Origin: Methanoregulaceae archaeon
Lineage (GTDB): Archaea; Halobacteriota; Methanomicrobia; Methanomicrobiales; Methanospirillaceae
NCBI GenBank assembly: GCA_028679275.1
Contig: JAJRBV010000021.1
Coordinates: forward strand, 1-5,930
Direction of reading: 5' to 3'
DNA: 5,930 nucleotides
Shown: positions 1 to 5,750 of the stretch, piece after piece
Layout of the letters: each line of letters opens with the position of its first letter
How positions within the stretch are numbered: the stretch's first letter is position 1
Translations under genes and position numbers: made by a program
The notes under the pieces: generated by a model
What the model saw: the letters and a program-made list of their open reading frames with translations, nothing else
Told to the model about the DNA's origin: nothing
Databases searched by the model: none

Positions 1-53
1 CCTCAAAGGCTTTTGAAAGCGGGACGAAAATAAAAAGGTTGTGATTACGGGCA

Positions 54-80
54 ACCACGAAAAAAAGGTGGTCCGTCGTG
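54..80 (-). terminator. Oligo-T terminator behind the nitroreductase gene
   Basis: On the minus strand a run of seven T (positions 60-66) begins 16 bases past the nitroreductase stop codon. It is flanked by short complementary arms: CACGA/TCGTG (56-60 with 76-80) and, as an alternative, ACCAC/GTGGT (54-58 with 68-72). Archaeal RNA polymerase terminates at oligo-T with little need for a hairpin, so the T7 run alone is a reasonable end signal. A second T-rich stretch follows at about 27-38. Function is inferred from position and composition. Confidence 0.5.
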
Positions 81-82
81 AC

Positions 83-589
83 TCAATCTTCTTTATACAG
101 GTCAAAAAATACGATCTCATCGGTATCCTTCTTCTTCTGGATCGCGATGTCTGCGGGATAGCCTGCCGGCAGGAGAGAGACCAGGGTGTACCGGTCGGGA
201 ACCCCGAGAAGGTGCCGGACCGGTTCTGCATGCTCCTTCTTGTCACCGGCAACCCAGCAGGATCCCACCCCGTATGACTGCAGTGCGATGATAAGGTTCT
301 CTGTTGCTGCCGAACAGTCCTCGAGATAATACTTTGCCTTACGCTCACCGAATACCGCAAAGCAGACCGGCGCATCCGCAATGAATTTGCCGTGATCCGT
401 AAGGCCGGCTACCTTCTGCAGAAGCCCTTTTTCGCGGATGACCCCGATCAGCCACGGCTGGAGGTTCATCGCTGTCGGGGCAAGGCGTGCACATTCAAGG
501 ACATCCCTGATAATTGTATCTTCAACCGGAGTGGGCTTGTAACTCCGGATACTGTGCCGGCATTTGATGATCGTGGTTCCGACATTCAT
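83..589 (-). CDS. Nitroreductase family protein (FMN-dependent oxidoreductase)
   Basis: This 168-residue protein looks like a short member of the nitroreductase fold, soluble homodimeric flavoproteins that bind FMN and reduce nitro compounds, quinones or flavins with NAD(P)H. The N-terminal FMN-phosphate signature is visible as RHSIRSYKPTPV (residues 11-22). It is followed by the conserved APTAMNLQPW segment (37-46), a central helix (about 92-107) and the GVGSCWVAG turn (107-115), which usually packs on the flavin. The C-terminal extension of longer NfsA/NfsB-type enzymes is missing, as is common in archaeal and clostridial short forms. ATG at 589 is chosen because the signature sits at the usual distance from it and no other early Met exists; its ribosome site (AAGGGAT) is weak. 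The gene stands alone, with a structured leader upstream and a T7 tract downstream. The physiological substrate cannot be read from sequence. It is too short and too divergent to be called BluB. Confidence 0.88.
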   Translation of the reverse strand: MNVGTTIIKCRHSIRSYKPTPVEDTIIRDVLECARLAPTAMNLQPWLIGVIREKGLLQKVAGLTDHGKFIADAPVCFAVFGERKAKYYLEDCSAATENLIIALQSYGVGSCWVAGDKKEHAEPVRHLLGVPDRYTLVSLLPAGYPADIAIQKKKDTDEIVFFDLYKED

Positions 590-714
590 GAGTATCCCTT
601 GGGGTCAGAGGAAAAAATGGTTTTGGCCCGAACCGATACGGTGATGGAATCCCCGGAAACTGACTTTTCGGCCAAAACCGGACCGGGACCGGGGATCACA
701 TGAATGTTCCCCAT
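586..714 (-). CDS. Doubtful small ORF overlapping the nitroreductase start
   Basis: A 42-codon frame starts with ATG at 714 and ends with a TGA that shares ATGA with the nitroreductase start codon, the layout of a translationally coupled pair. The same frame extends to a GTG at 771, giving 61 codons. The product (MGNIHVIPGPGPV near the start, ending DPKGYS) has no signal peptide, membrane segment or family motif that I recognise. Ribosome sites in front of either start are poor. The frame also runs through the inverted repeats of the leader, which would more easily be explained if the stretch is RNA structure or operator. It is listed only because of the ATGA overlap; chance is the more likely explanation. 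Confidence 0.15.
   Translation of the reverse strand: MGNIHVIPGPGPVLAEKSVSGDSITVSVRAKTIFSSDPKGYS
612..696 (-). promoter_or_regulatory. Interleaved inverted repeats plus T6 in the nitroreductase leader
   Basis: Read on the minus strand, four arms follow one another: ATCCCCGG (696-689), GGTTTTGGCC (679-670), CCGGGGAT (656-649) and GGCCAAAACC (628-619). Arms one and three pair perfectly over 8 bp, and arms two and four over 10 bp. The pairs are interleaved, so together they can form only an H-type pseudoknot with linkers of 9, 13 and 20 bases. The last arm is followed after one base by T6 (617-612), giving a terminator-like stem plus U-tract 22 bases before the ATG. A smaller ACCG-ATA-CGGT palindrome (632-642) lies in the third linker. 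The structure is directly visible. A role as attenuator, or as operator for a DNA-binding regulator, is inference. Confidence 0.45.
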
Positions 715-1051
715 CGCCTGAACCTGGCTCTCATGAAATTCATCCGGCCGATCCCTGTTCAGAGGTTGCACTCAGGAAGGAGCATGGAGGACAGGTTCCC
801 GTTCCATACGAGAGCAGCAACCTTACCTTCTTCGGCGGGCTGGACTACTGAAGAGACATTAAAATGAGAATAAAAAGGGCATAATGCTAATCTGACCACC
901 AAATCCAACATCAAATTACGACTGAAAATGTGATAGGTAGCCAGTTCTGAAATCGATGTAAAAAAGTCACTGAACATTCGTATGGATGCAAAAAAGAATC
1001 TGTTCCATAACACCGACCTATCGCGTAAGGGGGGGGAAGCCACAGCGTCGG

Positions 1052-1073
1052 GGGTAAGCCGAAGGCGCAACCC
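1052..1073. other. Small imperfect hairpin in the intergenic gap
   Basis: GGGT (1052-1055) pairs with ACCC (1070-1073), and GCC (1058-1060) with GGC (1064-1066), leaving a small internal loop and a three-base apical loop. It lies 16 bases after the G8 run. It could belong to a small RNA or be a relic; there is no evidence for a function. Confidence 0.25.
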
Positions 1074-1122
1074 AAAGAAGCGTCTTAATCGGGATAGGAA
1101 TCTAAAACCGGTGGAAAACTAA

Positions 1123-1138
1123 GTGGCTGAAATGCCAC
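1123..1138. other. GTGGC/GCCAC hairpin beside the DUF3821 terminator
   Basis: GTGGC (1123-1127) and GCCAC (1134-1138) form a perfect 5-bp stem around the loop TGAAAT. On the minus strand it lies just beyond the T8 tract behind the DUF3821 gene, where it could protect a transcript end. On the plus strand GTGGC can alternatively pair with a second GCCAC at 1039-1043. The function is unknown. Confidence 0.3.
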
Positions 1139-1144
1139 GATACC

Positions 1145-1152
1145 AAAAAAAA
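1145..1152 (-). terminator. T8 terminator behind the DUF3821 gene
   Basis: Eight consecutive T on the minus strand start 11 bases after the TAG stop of the surface-protein gene. This fits the oligo-T termination typical of archaea. No strong stem precedes it. Confidence 0.55.
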
Positions 1153-1163
1153 TGAAAACCGGC

Positions 1164-2141
1164 CTACCTTCGTCTGATGACCAGTATCAGGGTACCTGCT
1201 GCCAGTGCAGAAACGGAGAGCGCGGTACCAAAACCGGGGACAGCTGAAGTGGGTGTGGTGGCCGGGGTCCCGGTAGCAGGTGGCGTACCTGGAGATTCGG
1301 TCAGGGTCGTTGCAGGCACCTGTGTCTGAACCGTGGCAGGGGGCAATGTTGCGGGAATCGTGGTAGGCGGCAGGGTGGTAAGGACCGTGGCCGGTCTGGT
1401 AGTGGGCTCGGGAGTGATCAGCGGGTTTGTGCTCTGGAGGAGGAATTCCACCGGGGGTGTCACCGTCTTTCCTTCGCGCTTGTAGTTGAGATTCATGTCA
1501 TTGCCCGTGCTCTCGGCCCAGACCGAGTAGCTGCCGCTCTCGTAATCACCGGTAAACCAGACCGGTCCGGTCTGGAACGGGGAGCCCGATACCATGATAT
1601 CCTCCAGCTGATACCCGTCCAGAGAGGAATATTCAACACCGCCTGGTCCGCGAACCCGTAGCGTGACTGGAGCTCCCGGGGAACCAGGCCGTTTCGCAAT
1701 CTCATACACGTTGGTATCAATCCGGAACCCGACCACATCACCCTTCGGGATCCAGGTGACCTCGTTTGTGATCTGGAAATTGCGGGTTTCATCGACGACC
1801 CGGATCTCGATCAGGGGATCCTGGACATAGAAGGCAAGGGAATTTCCGGGGATGACAAACCAGGGCCCGGTTTTATCTCCAAACAGTACGGGTGAGATGT
1901 AGAACTCGGCAGGGTCGTCAACCGTCAGGGTCGCTGTCGGGACGCTCGCAGGGCTGCCACCCGGCCCGTACCAGACAATTTGTGAGCCCGCAGTGGCTCC
2001 GGTAGCAGTGATATCAAGCCCCTGCTCACCGAGAAATACCGTTCCCGCCCGCGGGACCGTGTTTCCAGCAGCCATAACCGCAGCCTGGGCAGACAGGACA
2101 CCGAGGAGAAGAATAACCACACAGAATGTCGACAACCTCAT
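1164..2141 (-). CDS. DUF3821-type secreted surface protein with PGF-CTERM-like anchor
   Basis: This 325-residue exported protein resembles the DUF3821 surface proteins abundant in Methanomicrobiales; its function is unknown. Numbered from the chosen ATG, residues 1-25 form a signal peptide (MRL, then a hydrophobic core and an Ala-rich cleavage region). The DUF3821-like part begins VPRAGTVFLGEQGLDITATG (about 29-48), with IVWYGPGG at 55-62 and FYISPVLFGDKTGPWF at 80-95. A second beta-rich part runs to about 235. Residues 239-300 are a Thr/Pro-rich linker, probably glycosylated and wall-spanning. The tail is PGFG (302-305), one membrane segment (about 306-322) and a final RRR: the PGF-CTERM plan, in which an archaeosortase (ArtA) cleaves the tail and attaches a lipid. 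A frame-extending TTG at 2174 is rejected because it lies in the likely promoter, while ATG at 2141 has GGAGTGG just upstream and opens directly into the signal peptide. It appears to be its own transcription unit. Confidence 0.85.
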   Translation of the reverse strand: MRLSTFCVVILLLGVLSAQAAVMAAGNTVPRAGTVFLGEQGLDITATGATAGSQIVWYGPGGSPASVPTATLTVDDPAEFYISPVLFGDKTGPWFVIPGNSLAFYVQDPLIEIRVVDETRNFQITNEVTWIPKGDVVGFRIDTNVYEIAKRPGSPGAPVTLRVRGPGGVEYSSLDGYQLEDIMVSGSPFQTGPVWFTGDYESGSYSVWAESTGNDMNLNYKREGKTVTPPVEFLLQSTNPLITPEPTTRPATVLTTLPPTTIPATLPPATVQTQVPATTLTESPGTPPATGTPATTPTSAVPGFGTALSVSALAAGTLILVIRRR

Positions 2142-2145
2142 ATAG

Positions 2146-2152
2146 CCACTCC
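2146..2152 (-). promoter_or_regulatory. Ribosome binding site deciding the DUF3821 start
   Basis: GGAGTGG on the minus strand lies four bases before ATG 2141 and is complementary to the archaeal 16S 3' end. The longer frame that starts with TTG at 2174 has no such site, so the ATG is preferred. Confidence 0.6.
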
Positions 2153-2171
2153 AGAGGGAGATAGAAGGGGA

Positions 2172-2187
2172 CAATAAAAATAGTTTC
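2172..2187 (-). promoter_or_regulatory. Candidate archaeal BRE/TATA promoter of the DUF3821 gene
   Basis: The minus-strand stretch GAAACTATTTTTATTG has the purine-rich BRE followed by an AT-rich TATA-like box. Its centre lies about 37 bases before ATG 2141. Initiation about 25 bases downstream would give a leader of roughly a dozen bases that still contains the ribosome site. The position is consistent; the match to consensus TTTATATA is only moderate. Confidence 0.4.
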
Positions 2188-2195
2188 TGTTCAGG

Positions 2196-2201
2196 AAAAA
2201 A
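2196..2201 (-). terminator. T6 tract ending the guaAA-ykgJ-traB unit
   Basis: Six T on the minus strand begin six bases after the TGA stop of the TraB-family gene. They lie between that stop and the next candidate promoter (2172-2187), so they probably separate the two transcription units. No clear hairpin is present. Confidence 0.45.
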
Positions 2202-2207
2202 TGGGAA

Positions 2208-3404
2208 TCAGAAGATACCCTGGACTGCTGCCCACATGTTCGAGAGCCCCTGGGTGATAAGAACCCCTGGATCAATCCCGAGGATCGGGAATATGAAGAT
2301 GAAATAGAAGATTGTCCCAAGCGTGCTTCCCACGTTCGCCATGGCCGCAACGACGACCACCCTGAAGAGCGGGATCTCCATCATCTCCGACAGCGTCTCT
2401 GCACGGGAGATACGCCCAAAATCACCAGGTCCGGGTTTCCGTATCTTTGCCTCCACGATTGCAGCAAACCATCCGGCTGCGATGAGTGGATTTAACGCCG
2501 TGAACCAGGAGACCGCAAAACCGGTCAGCGCCGAGAGGGGGTGTCCCCGCGCAAGGAGCGTGAAAACCGCGGTGAGCACCCCGTGGATAAGCACCCAGTA
2601 CAGCAGGGCCGTGATCAGCACCTCTATACCGACACCTGAAAAGGCGATGGCCGCAAGGAGGAATATAAAGAGGAAGGTGACAATCGCCCCGAAAATTAAC
2701 CCCCACGGCCGCGATTTCACCTCGGTCGTGAGGCTTTCGAAGGGCGGGAGGGCCGCGGGATCGGCAAGGTACCGGTTGACACCCTCCAGGTGTCCCGCCC
2801 CGATCACCACAAGAATCCGCTGATGCGAGGCGGAGAGCCTGTTGACCTGGTGGGCAAGATAAGCATCCCGCTCATCGATCAGGGCTTTTGCACCGTTTGG
2901 CGAGAACCTGCGGAATTCCTCCATGGCAAGCGCGATTACATCCTGCTTTTTCAGTTCCTCAACATCAATCTCCTGTTCATCGATGCTGACCACGGATACC
3001 GCAAGGGCATAAAACATCCGGATCTTCTCGAGAAACGAGAGCGACTGCCAGAACCTCCGGAGGGTTATCCTGATATCACGATCAATCAGGCTCACCCTGA
3101 TCCCCCTTGCTTCCGCCTCCTCTACCGCGGCCTTCATCTCCGCACCGGGCTCCACCCCTACATCAAGGCCAATCCTCCTCTGCAGGTAGGCAAGGATCCA
3201 CTGTACAAGGAGCTGGGTGAATGTCTTTGCCTCAAGCACGGATTCCACAGAGGCTTCCTGTGTCTGTTTCTTCAGGCCGGCATACCGGGGGGCATCCAGC
3301 TCCACAGCGACCACGTCGGGAGAGAATTCCGCTATTGCTTCCGTTACTTCCCGTACGCTCTCCTTTGATACGTGGGCGGTACCGATGATCCGAATCTCAC
3401 CCAT
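2208..3404 (-). CDS. TraB/PrgY family membrane protein
   Basis: This 398-residue protein belongs to the TraB family (TIGR00261-like), named after enterococcal pheromone-shutdown TraB/PrgY and distantly related to Tiki-type putative metalloproteases. The cytosolic N-terminal domain (about 1-230) carries the family signatures: GTAHVS at 8-13, VELD with a following Arg at 34-40, ERDAYL at 178-183 and GAGHLEG at 202-208. The conserved His and Glu residues are the proposed metal or catalytic site. The C-terminal half holds about four membrane segments (near 234-258, 261-285, 292-317 and 346-372), as in archaeal members. The length is normal. The ATG overlaps the TGA of the upstream YkgJ gene by one base (TGATG), with GGGTG five bases before it, so translation is probably coupled. 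The role in archaea is unknown and the substrate cannot be inferred. Confidence 0.88.
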   Translation of the reverse strand: MGEIRIIGTAHVSKESVREVTEAIAEFSPDVVAVELDAPRYAGLKKQTQEASVESVLEAKTFTQLLVQWILAYLQRRIGLDVGVEPGAEMKAAVEEAEARGIRVSLIDRDIRITLRRFWQSLSFLEKIRMFYALAVSVVSIDEQEIDVEELKKQDVIALAMEEFRRFSPNGAKALIDERDAYLAHQVNRLSASHQRILVVIGAGHLEGVNRYLADPAALPPFESLTTEVKSRPWGLIFGAIVTFLFIFLLAAIAFSGVGIEVLITALLYWVLIHGVLTAVFTLLARGHPLSALTGFAVSWFTALNPLIAAGWFAAIVEAKIRKPGPGDFGRISRAETLSEMMEIPLFRVVVVAAMANVGSTLGTIFYFIFIFPILGIDPGVLITQGLSNMWAAVQGIF

Positions 3405-3937
3405 CAGAGCACCCTTACTCCTGATCCATCAAGATGCACGTCTTTCCCGGCAGGTACGGAATGTGACGAGAGGATGACCCGTACCCGTTCCTCCTCCTCC
3501 TTCTCTGCGATGCTCCGGGCAATAAGGAGCCCTGCCATCACCTCAGATTCACGGTGCGACAGGTTCCGTCCAATCCCCCTGCAGGGTGAGACAGAGAGCC
3601 CGTCTTCTGAAAGCATGAACGGATATGTCCGGCAGATCCAGGGCCTTGACGCATATACCGTGCATCTCGTACCATCAAGAAAGATACATCCCTCCGTGGT
3701 CCGTTTCAGGCACCATTCGAACGTGATACTTCCCCCGCCCGGAATCTGCATCTTCTCCGGATATTGTTGTGAAAAATCTTCGGGCCTGGACCCGGTTGCC
3801 GTGGCAATATCCTCAATTTCTGCAGGACCTATCATTACAAGGTTTTCATCCATTTTCGTGCCACGGCAGCAGTCACCGCACCGTACGCAGGAGAATCCAA
3901 TCTTCCTTATCATTCCTGCCAGTTCTTCCCGTTCCAT
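3404..3937 (-). CDS. YkgJ-family CxxCxxCC cysteine-cluster protein
   Basis: This 177-residue soluble protein belongs to the YkgJ/CxxCxxCC family, thought to bind zinc or an iron-sulfur cluster; no member has a firmly assigned reaction in this context. The defining cluster is CVRCGDCCRG (Cys 17, 20, 23 and 24). More conserved cysteines follow at 76, 84, 92, 102 and 119, in the usual settings: CIFLDGTRCTVY (84-95), RPWICRTYPF (98-107) and SPCRG (117-121). The last part (about 130-177) is charged and variable. ATG at 3937 is chosen because the Cys cluster follows at the usual short distance. The start lies 17 bases after the guaAA stop, and the stop overlaps the TraB start by one base, so all three genes are probably co-transcribed. 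The function remains open; binding of a metal or cluster is the safest statement. Confidence 0.88.
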   Translation of the reverse strand: MEREELAGMIRKIGFSCVRCGDCCRGTKMDENLVMIGPAEIEDIATATGSRPEDFSQQYPEKMQIPGGGSITFEWCLKRTTEGCIFLDGTRCTVYASRPWICRTYPFMLSEDGLSVSPCRGIGRNLSHRESEVMAGLLIARSIAEKEEEERVRVILSSHSVPAGKDVHLDGSGVRVL

Positions 3938-3954
3938 AACGTTCTTTCCAGAAT

Positions 3955-4512
3955 TTACTGTTCCCTTGTTATCCGGTCAAAATTCTCGTATACGTACCTG
4001 CCGTTTTCGGTATGGCTGACTTCCGGGTGCCACTGGAGCCCGTAGATATGCAGATCGGGAATCGCGATCGCCTCGTTTACACAGACCGAGGATCCGGCAA
4101 GCCTGACTGCCCGGGCGGGAAGAGCCGTGACTTCGTCTGCATGGGAGGCCCATACCCTTATTCGCGAGGGATAGCCGGTAAGAATCTCGTCATGTTCAAC
4201 GATCTCCACCTCGACCGGGCCATATCCGCCCATCCTGCCCTTGGTAACCGTCCCGCGAAATTCCCTTGCAATGACATGGAGCCCGAGGCAGATCCCGAGC
4301 ACCGGGAGACCAAGATGCAGATACTCTCCGGAATTCCCGGAACGTGCGATATCAGGTCCGCCGCCCAGAACAAGCCCGCGGCACCCGGCCGCAACCTTAT
4401 CGGAGGCCACGCTGTTTGAGACCATCTTCGCATCGATGGAGAGGTCCCTGAGCATCCGGAGGATCAGGTGATTGAACTGCCCGAAATTATTGACGACATA
4501 TATCGGGAGCAT
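3955..4512 (-). CDS. guaAA: GMP synthetase, glutamine amidotransferase subunit A
   Basis: This 185-residue class I glutamine amidotransferase hydrolyses glutamine and passes ammonia to the separate ATP-pyrophosphatase subunit (GuaAB), which converts XMP to GMP in the cytosol. Archaea commonly encode the two parts as separate genes, whereas bacteria fuse them; length and end points here match the free subunit. The catalytic triad is visible: Cys75 in GICLGLH (73-79), and His162 and Glu164 in WHPEV (161-165). The oxyanion region GLVLGGGPDI (46-55) and the SHADEV motif (123-128), typical of GuaA rather than other amidotransferases, are intact. The start MLPIYVVNNFGQFNH matches the family. GGAGAGGT lies 12 bases before the ATG, a somewhat long spacing. 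It heads the cluster with the YkgJ and TraB genes; the GuaAB partner is not in the window. Confidence 0.95.
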   Translation of the reverse strand: MLPIYVVNNFGQFNHLILRMLRDLSIDAKMVSNSVASDKVAAGCRGLVLGGGPDIARSGNSGEYLHLGLPVLGICLGLHVIAREFRGTVTKGRMGGYGPVEVEIVEHDEILTGYPSRIRVWASHADEVTALPARAVRLAGSSVCVNEAIAIPDLHIYGLQWHPEVSHTENGRYVYENFDRITREQ

Positions 4513-4650
4513 CCCAGATCAGTTACCTCTCCGGGTTGATAATCCCTTTTTTACCGGTATGGAAATGTTCACTCCCCCATGCTCCCTTTCAGCGGTTATG
4601 CGCATGATACCTGTCGATTGCCAGTGCCTGGATTCGCCCGGTGGACAATT
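4513..4650. other. Intergenic region between cobT and guaAA
   Basis: This 138-base gap probably holds the guaAA promoter. It contains the ribosome site GGAGAGGT (4525-4532), and an A6-GGG-ATTATC stretch on the minus strand (about 4540-4552) that could serve as BRE/TATA but sits close to the start. It also contains the palindrome ATGCGCAT (4598-4605) bracketed by GGT and ACC (4594-4611). No oligo-T tract follows the cobT stop on the minus strand, so read-through from cobT into guaAA is possible. No coding frame here is credible. Confidence 0.35.
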
Positions 4651-5661
4651 TCAGGTATAGGCACGGACGGTGCGGAGGATCCGTTTCCTTATCTCATCCG
4701 GTGAATACCCCATCAGCCAGGCAAGGAGCATAGCACCTCCGGCACCCATCCCTTCCTTGACTTCCCCTATACAATACCGGGCAAGCCCCGAATGTCCCAG
4801 TTCGCCAAAGTCCGGGTCAACATAGGATACTGACACCCCGACCATGCCGGCAATTTCGGCAAAGTTGGCGGAAGGATCATCCCTCACGTAGCAGGTTGTT
4901 GCAACCCATGGTACCGGCAGATCCAGGCTCCTGAGAATCGCCGCAACAGAGAGCATCTGTGTCCCTCCGGCCAGGATGAGGGTTCCGGTATAAGTGGCCG
5001 AAATCCCTGCTGCGATCGCAATCATGGGATCACCGCAGCATCGGACAATATCAAGGGGGGCGCTGATGTTTTCCCCGCGTATCCTACCTTCCGTGATGCG
5101 CCAGACCTCCTCCTTCATCTGCACAGGATTATTTATATAACTGCTGCTTACCAGGGCGTCATAGCCGAGTGCCCGGAGGACACAAAGCGACGTGGTAGTC
5201 CCGCCAGGGACACATTCCCCAAGGACGAGCAGGTCCGATATGCTGCCAAGGAACTGTCCGATTGACCTGCCTTTTTGGAACAATTCAGTGGCTGCCGGGA
5301 CCGCGTCCCCGAACCTGGGGTCATCTCCCGGTGACCCGTATGCATCGAGACAGGGGACAGTCGGGGTGTGGACAAGCCCCCCGTTGATGAAAAGGGGGGT
5401 GAGGCCGGTAAGTTCCATAACCGCCCTCGTGATTGATGCGGGTGTTGGGCAGCCGGTAGGCGTATTCGGCCGGACCGGCATGCTGGTGATCGACCCGTAT
5501 GCAATCAGCTCAGAATCAAGAACCGGGGTAAGAAGGGTCTTTTCCGGGGTAGGGCCGGCTCCTGAGATACCCGGGACGACCGAGAGCATAGTATTGGCAA
5601 GAATACTGCAGAACAAGGGATTCACCGGTTTTATATCCGGACTGCCTGTCACAAACGCCAT
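4651..5661 (-). CDS. cobT: Archaeal CobT (TIGR00303/UPF0284): lower-ligand phosphoribosyltransferase
   Basis: This 336-residue cytosolic protein matches the archaeal and cyanobacterial CobT-like family (TIGR00303, formerly UPF0284). The family transfers phosphoribose from nicotinate mononucleotide to the cobamide lower-ligand base, giving alpha-riboside phosphate for nucleotide-loop assembly; in methanogens the base is often 5-hydroxybenzimidazole. Visible family signatures are PGISGAG-TPE (30-40), TPTGCPTPASITRA (67-80), the glycine-rich GECVPGGTT (148-156), CCGDPM (208-213), AGGTQM (231-236) and GEVKEGMGAGG (299-309). The acidic residue in the GEC motif and the GDP stretch correspond to substrate-binding parts of bacterial CobT. 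ATG at 5661 is the first start after an in-frame stop; only a weak ribosome site precedes it. Length is near the family norm. It is divergent from a cobZ-like gene, which supports the cobamide role. The bacterial CobT enzyme is a remote homologue, so the symbol follows function rather than orthology. Confidence 0.9.
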   Translation of the reverse strand: MAFVTGSPDIKPVNPLFCSILANTMLSVVPGISGAGPTPEKTLLTPVLDSELIAYGSITSMPVRPNTPTGCPTPASITRAVMELTGLTPLFINGGLVHTPTVPCLDAYGSPGDDPRFGDAVPAATELFQKGRSIGQFLGSISDLLVLGECVPGGTTTSLCVLRALGYDALVSSSYINNPVQMKEEVWRITEGRIRGENISAPLDIVRCCGDPMIAIAAGISATYTGTLILAGGTQMLSVAAILRSLDLPVPWVATTCYVRDDPSANFAEIAGMVGVSVSYVDPDFGELGHSGLARYCIGEVKEGMGAGGAMLLAWLMGYSPDEIRKRILRTVRAYT

Positions 5662-5718
5662 GCGGGATCTTCTTACAAGCTCGCACCTTCCCGGACATCA
5701 AGCTATCCTTACGGCAAT

Positions 5719-5728
5719 CCTAATAAGG
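5719..5728. promoter_or_regulatory. Candidate TATA element in the cobT/cobZ divergent region
   Basis: CCTAATAAGG is the only clearly AT-centred stretch in the 89 bases between the two divergent starts and is nearly palindromic. Its centre is about 27 bases before the cobZ ATG, the right distance for a leaderless transcript, which would fit the poor ribosome site there. On the other strand it would give cobT a leader of a few dozen bases. The resemblance to consensus TATA is weak. No cobalamin riboswitch-like structure is apparent. Confidence 0.25.
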
Positions 5729-5750
5729 GGATCAGGGAAACATAGCAGGT

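Larger units (their letters stand above)
590..1163. other. 574-base gap without a convincing gene
   Basis: Between the nitroreductase start and the DUF3821 stop I see no gene that can be supported. Contents in order: the structured nitroreductase leader (612-696); an 11-base palindrome ATGAAATTCAT (733-743); a stretch at about 845-1020 that is visibly richer in A and T than the flanking genes; a run of eight G (1029-1036); and two short hairpins (1052-1073 and 1123-1138). Open frames here on either strand have no recognisable motif, no good ribosome site and atypical composition. The minus-strand frame covering 759-1070 reads Phe/Leu-rich in the AT-rich part and looks like a chance opening. 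The stretch could be a decayed gene or element remnant, or hold a non-coding RNA; sequence alone does not decide. Confidence 0.5.

Noticed and set aside
1..44. A possible C-terminal end of a plus-strand gene entering from the left (for example SKAFESGTKIKRL, stopping at 42-44).
   Set aside because: Thirteen codons are too few to support a gene; another frame stops at 31-33 and would be equally possible.
83..589. The nitroreductase as BluB, the enzyme making 5,6-dimethylbenzimidazole, because a cobT lies in the same window.
   Set aside because: It is much shorter than BluB, lies 4 kb from cobT with other operons between, and shows only general nitroreductase motifs.
925..975. A C/D-box-like pattern on the plus strand: GTGATAG, CTGA, then CGATGT and CTGA, with AATGT and ACATT at the ends.
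   Set aside because: The C box deviates from RUGAUGA at its last two positions, which would break the kink-turn, and the flanking pairing overlaps the bulge the kink-turn needs. With short, degenerate motifs this is probably chance.
759..1070. A 103-codon minus-strand frame in the intergenic gap.
   Set aside because: It has no family motif and no ribosome site, its composition shifts along its length, and its Phe/Leu-rich middle merely reflects the AT-rich DNA. It ends and starts without relation to neighbouring genes.
968..1122. A plus-strand frame from about 973 with a basic end (SRRRNPKKRLNRDRN) that looks like a transposase or RNA-binding tail.
   Set aside because: Only about 45 codons, with no matching upstream domain, no inverted terminal repeats and no target-site duplication. 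I cannot tie it to a known element.
5662..5750. A cobalamin riboswitch between cobT and cobZ.
   Set aside because: The spacer is only 89 bases and lacks the B12-box and multi-stem core; such riboswitches need about twice the length and are rare in archaea.
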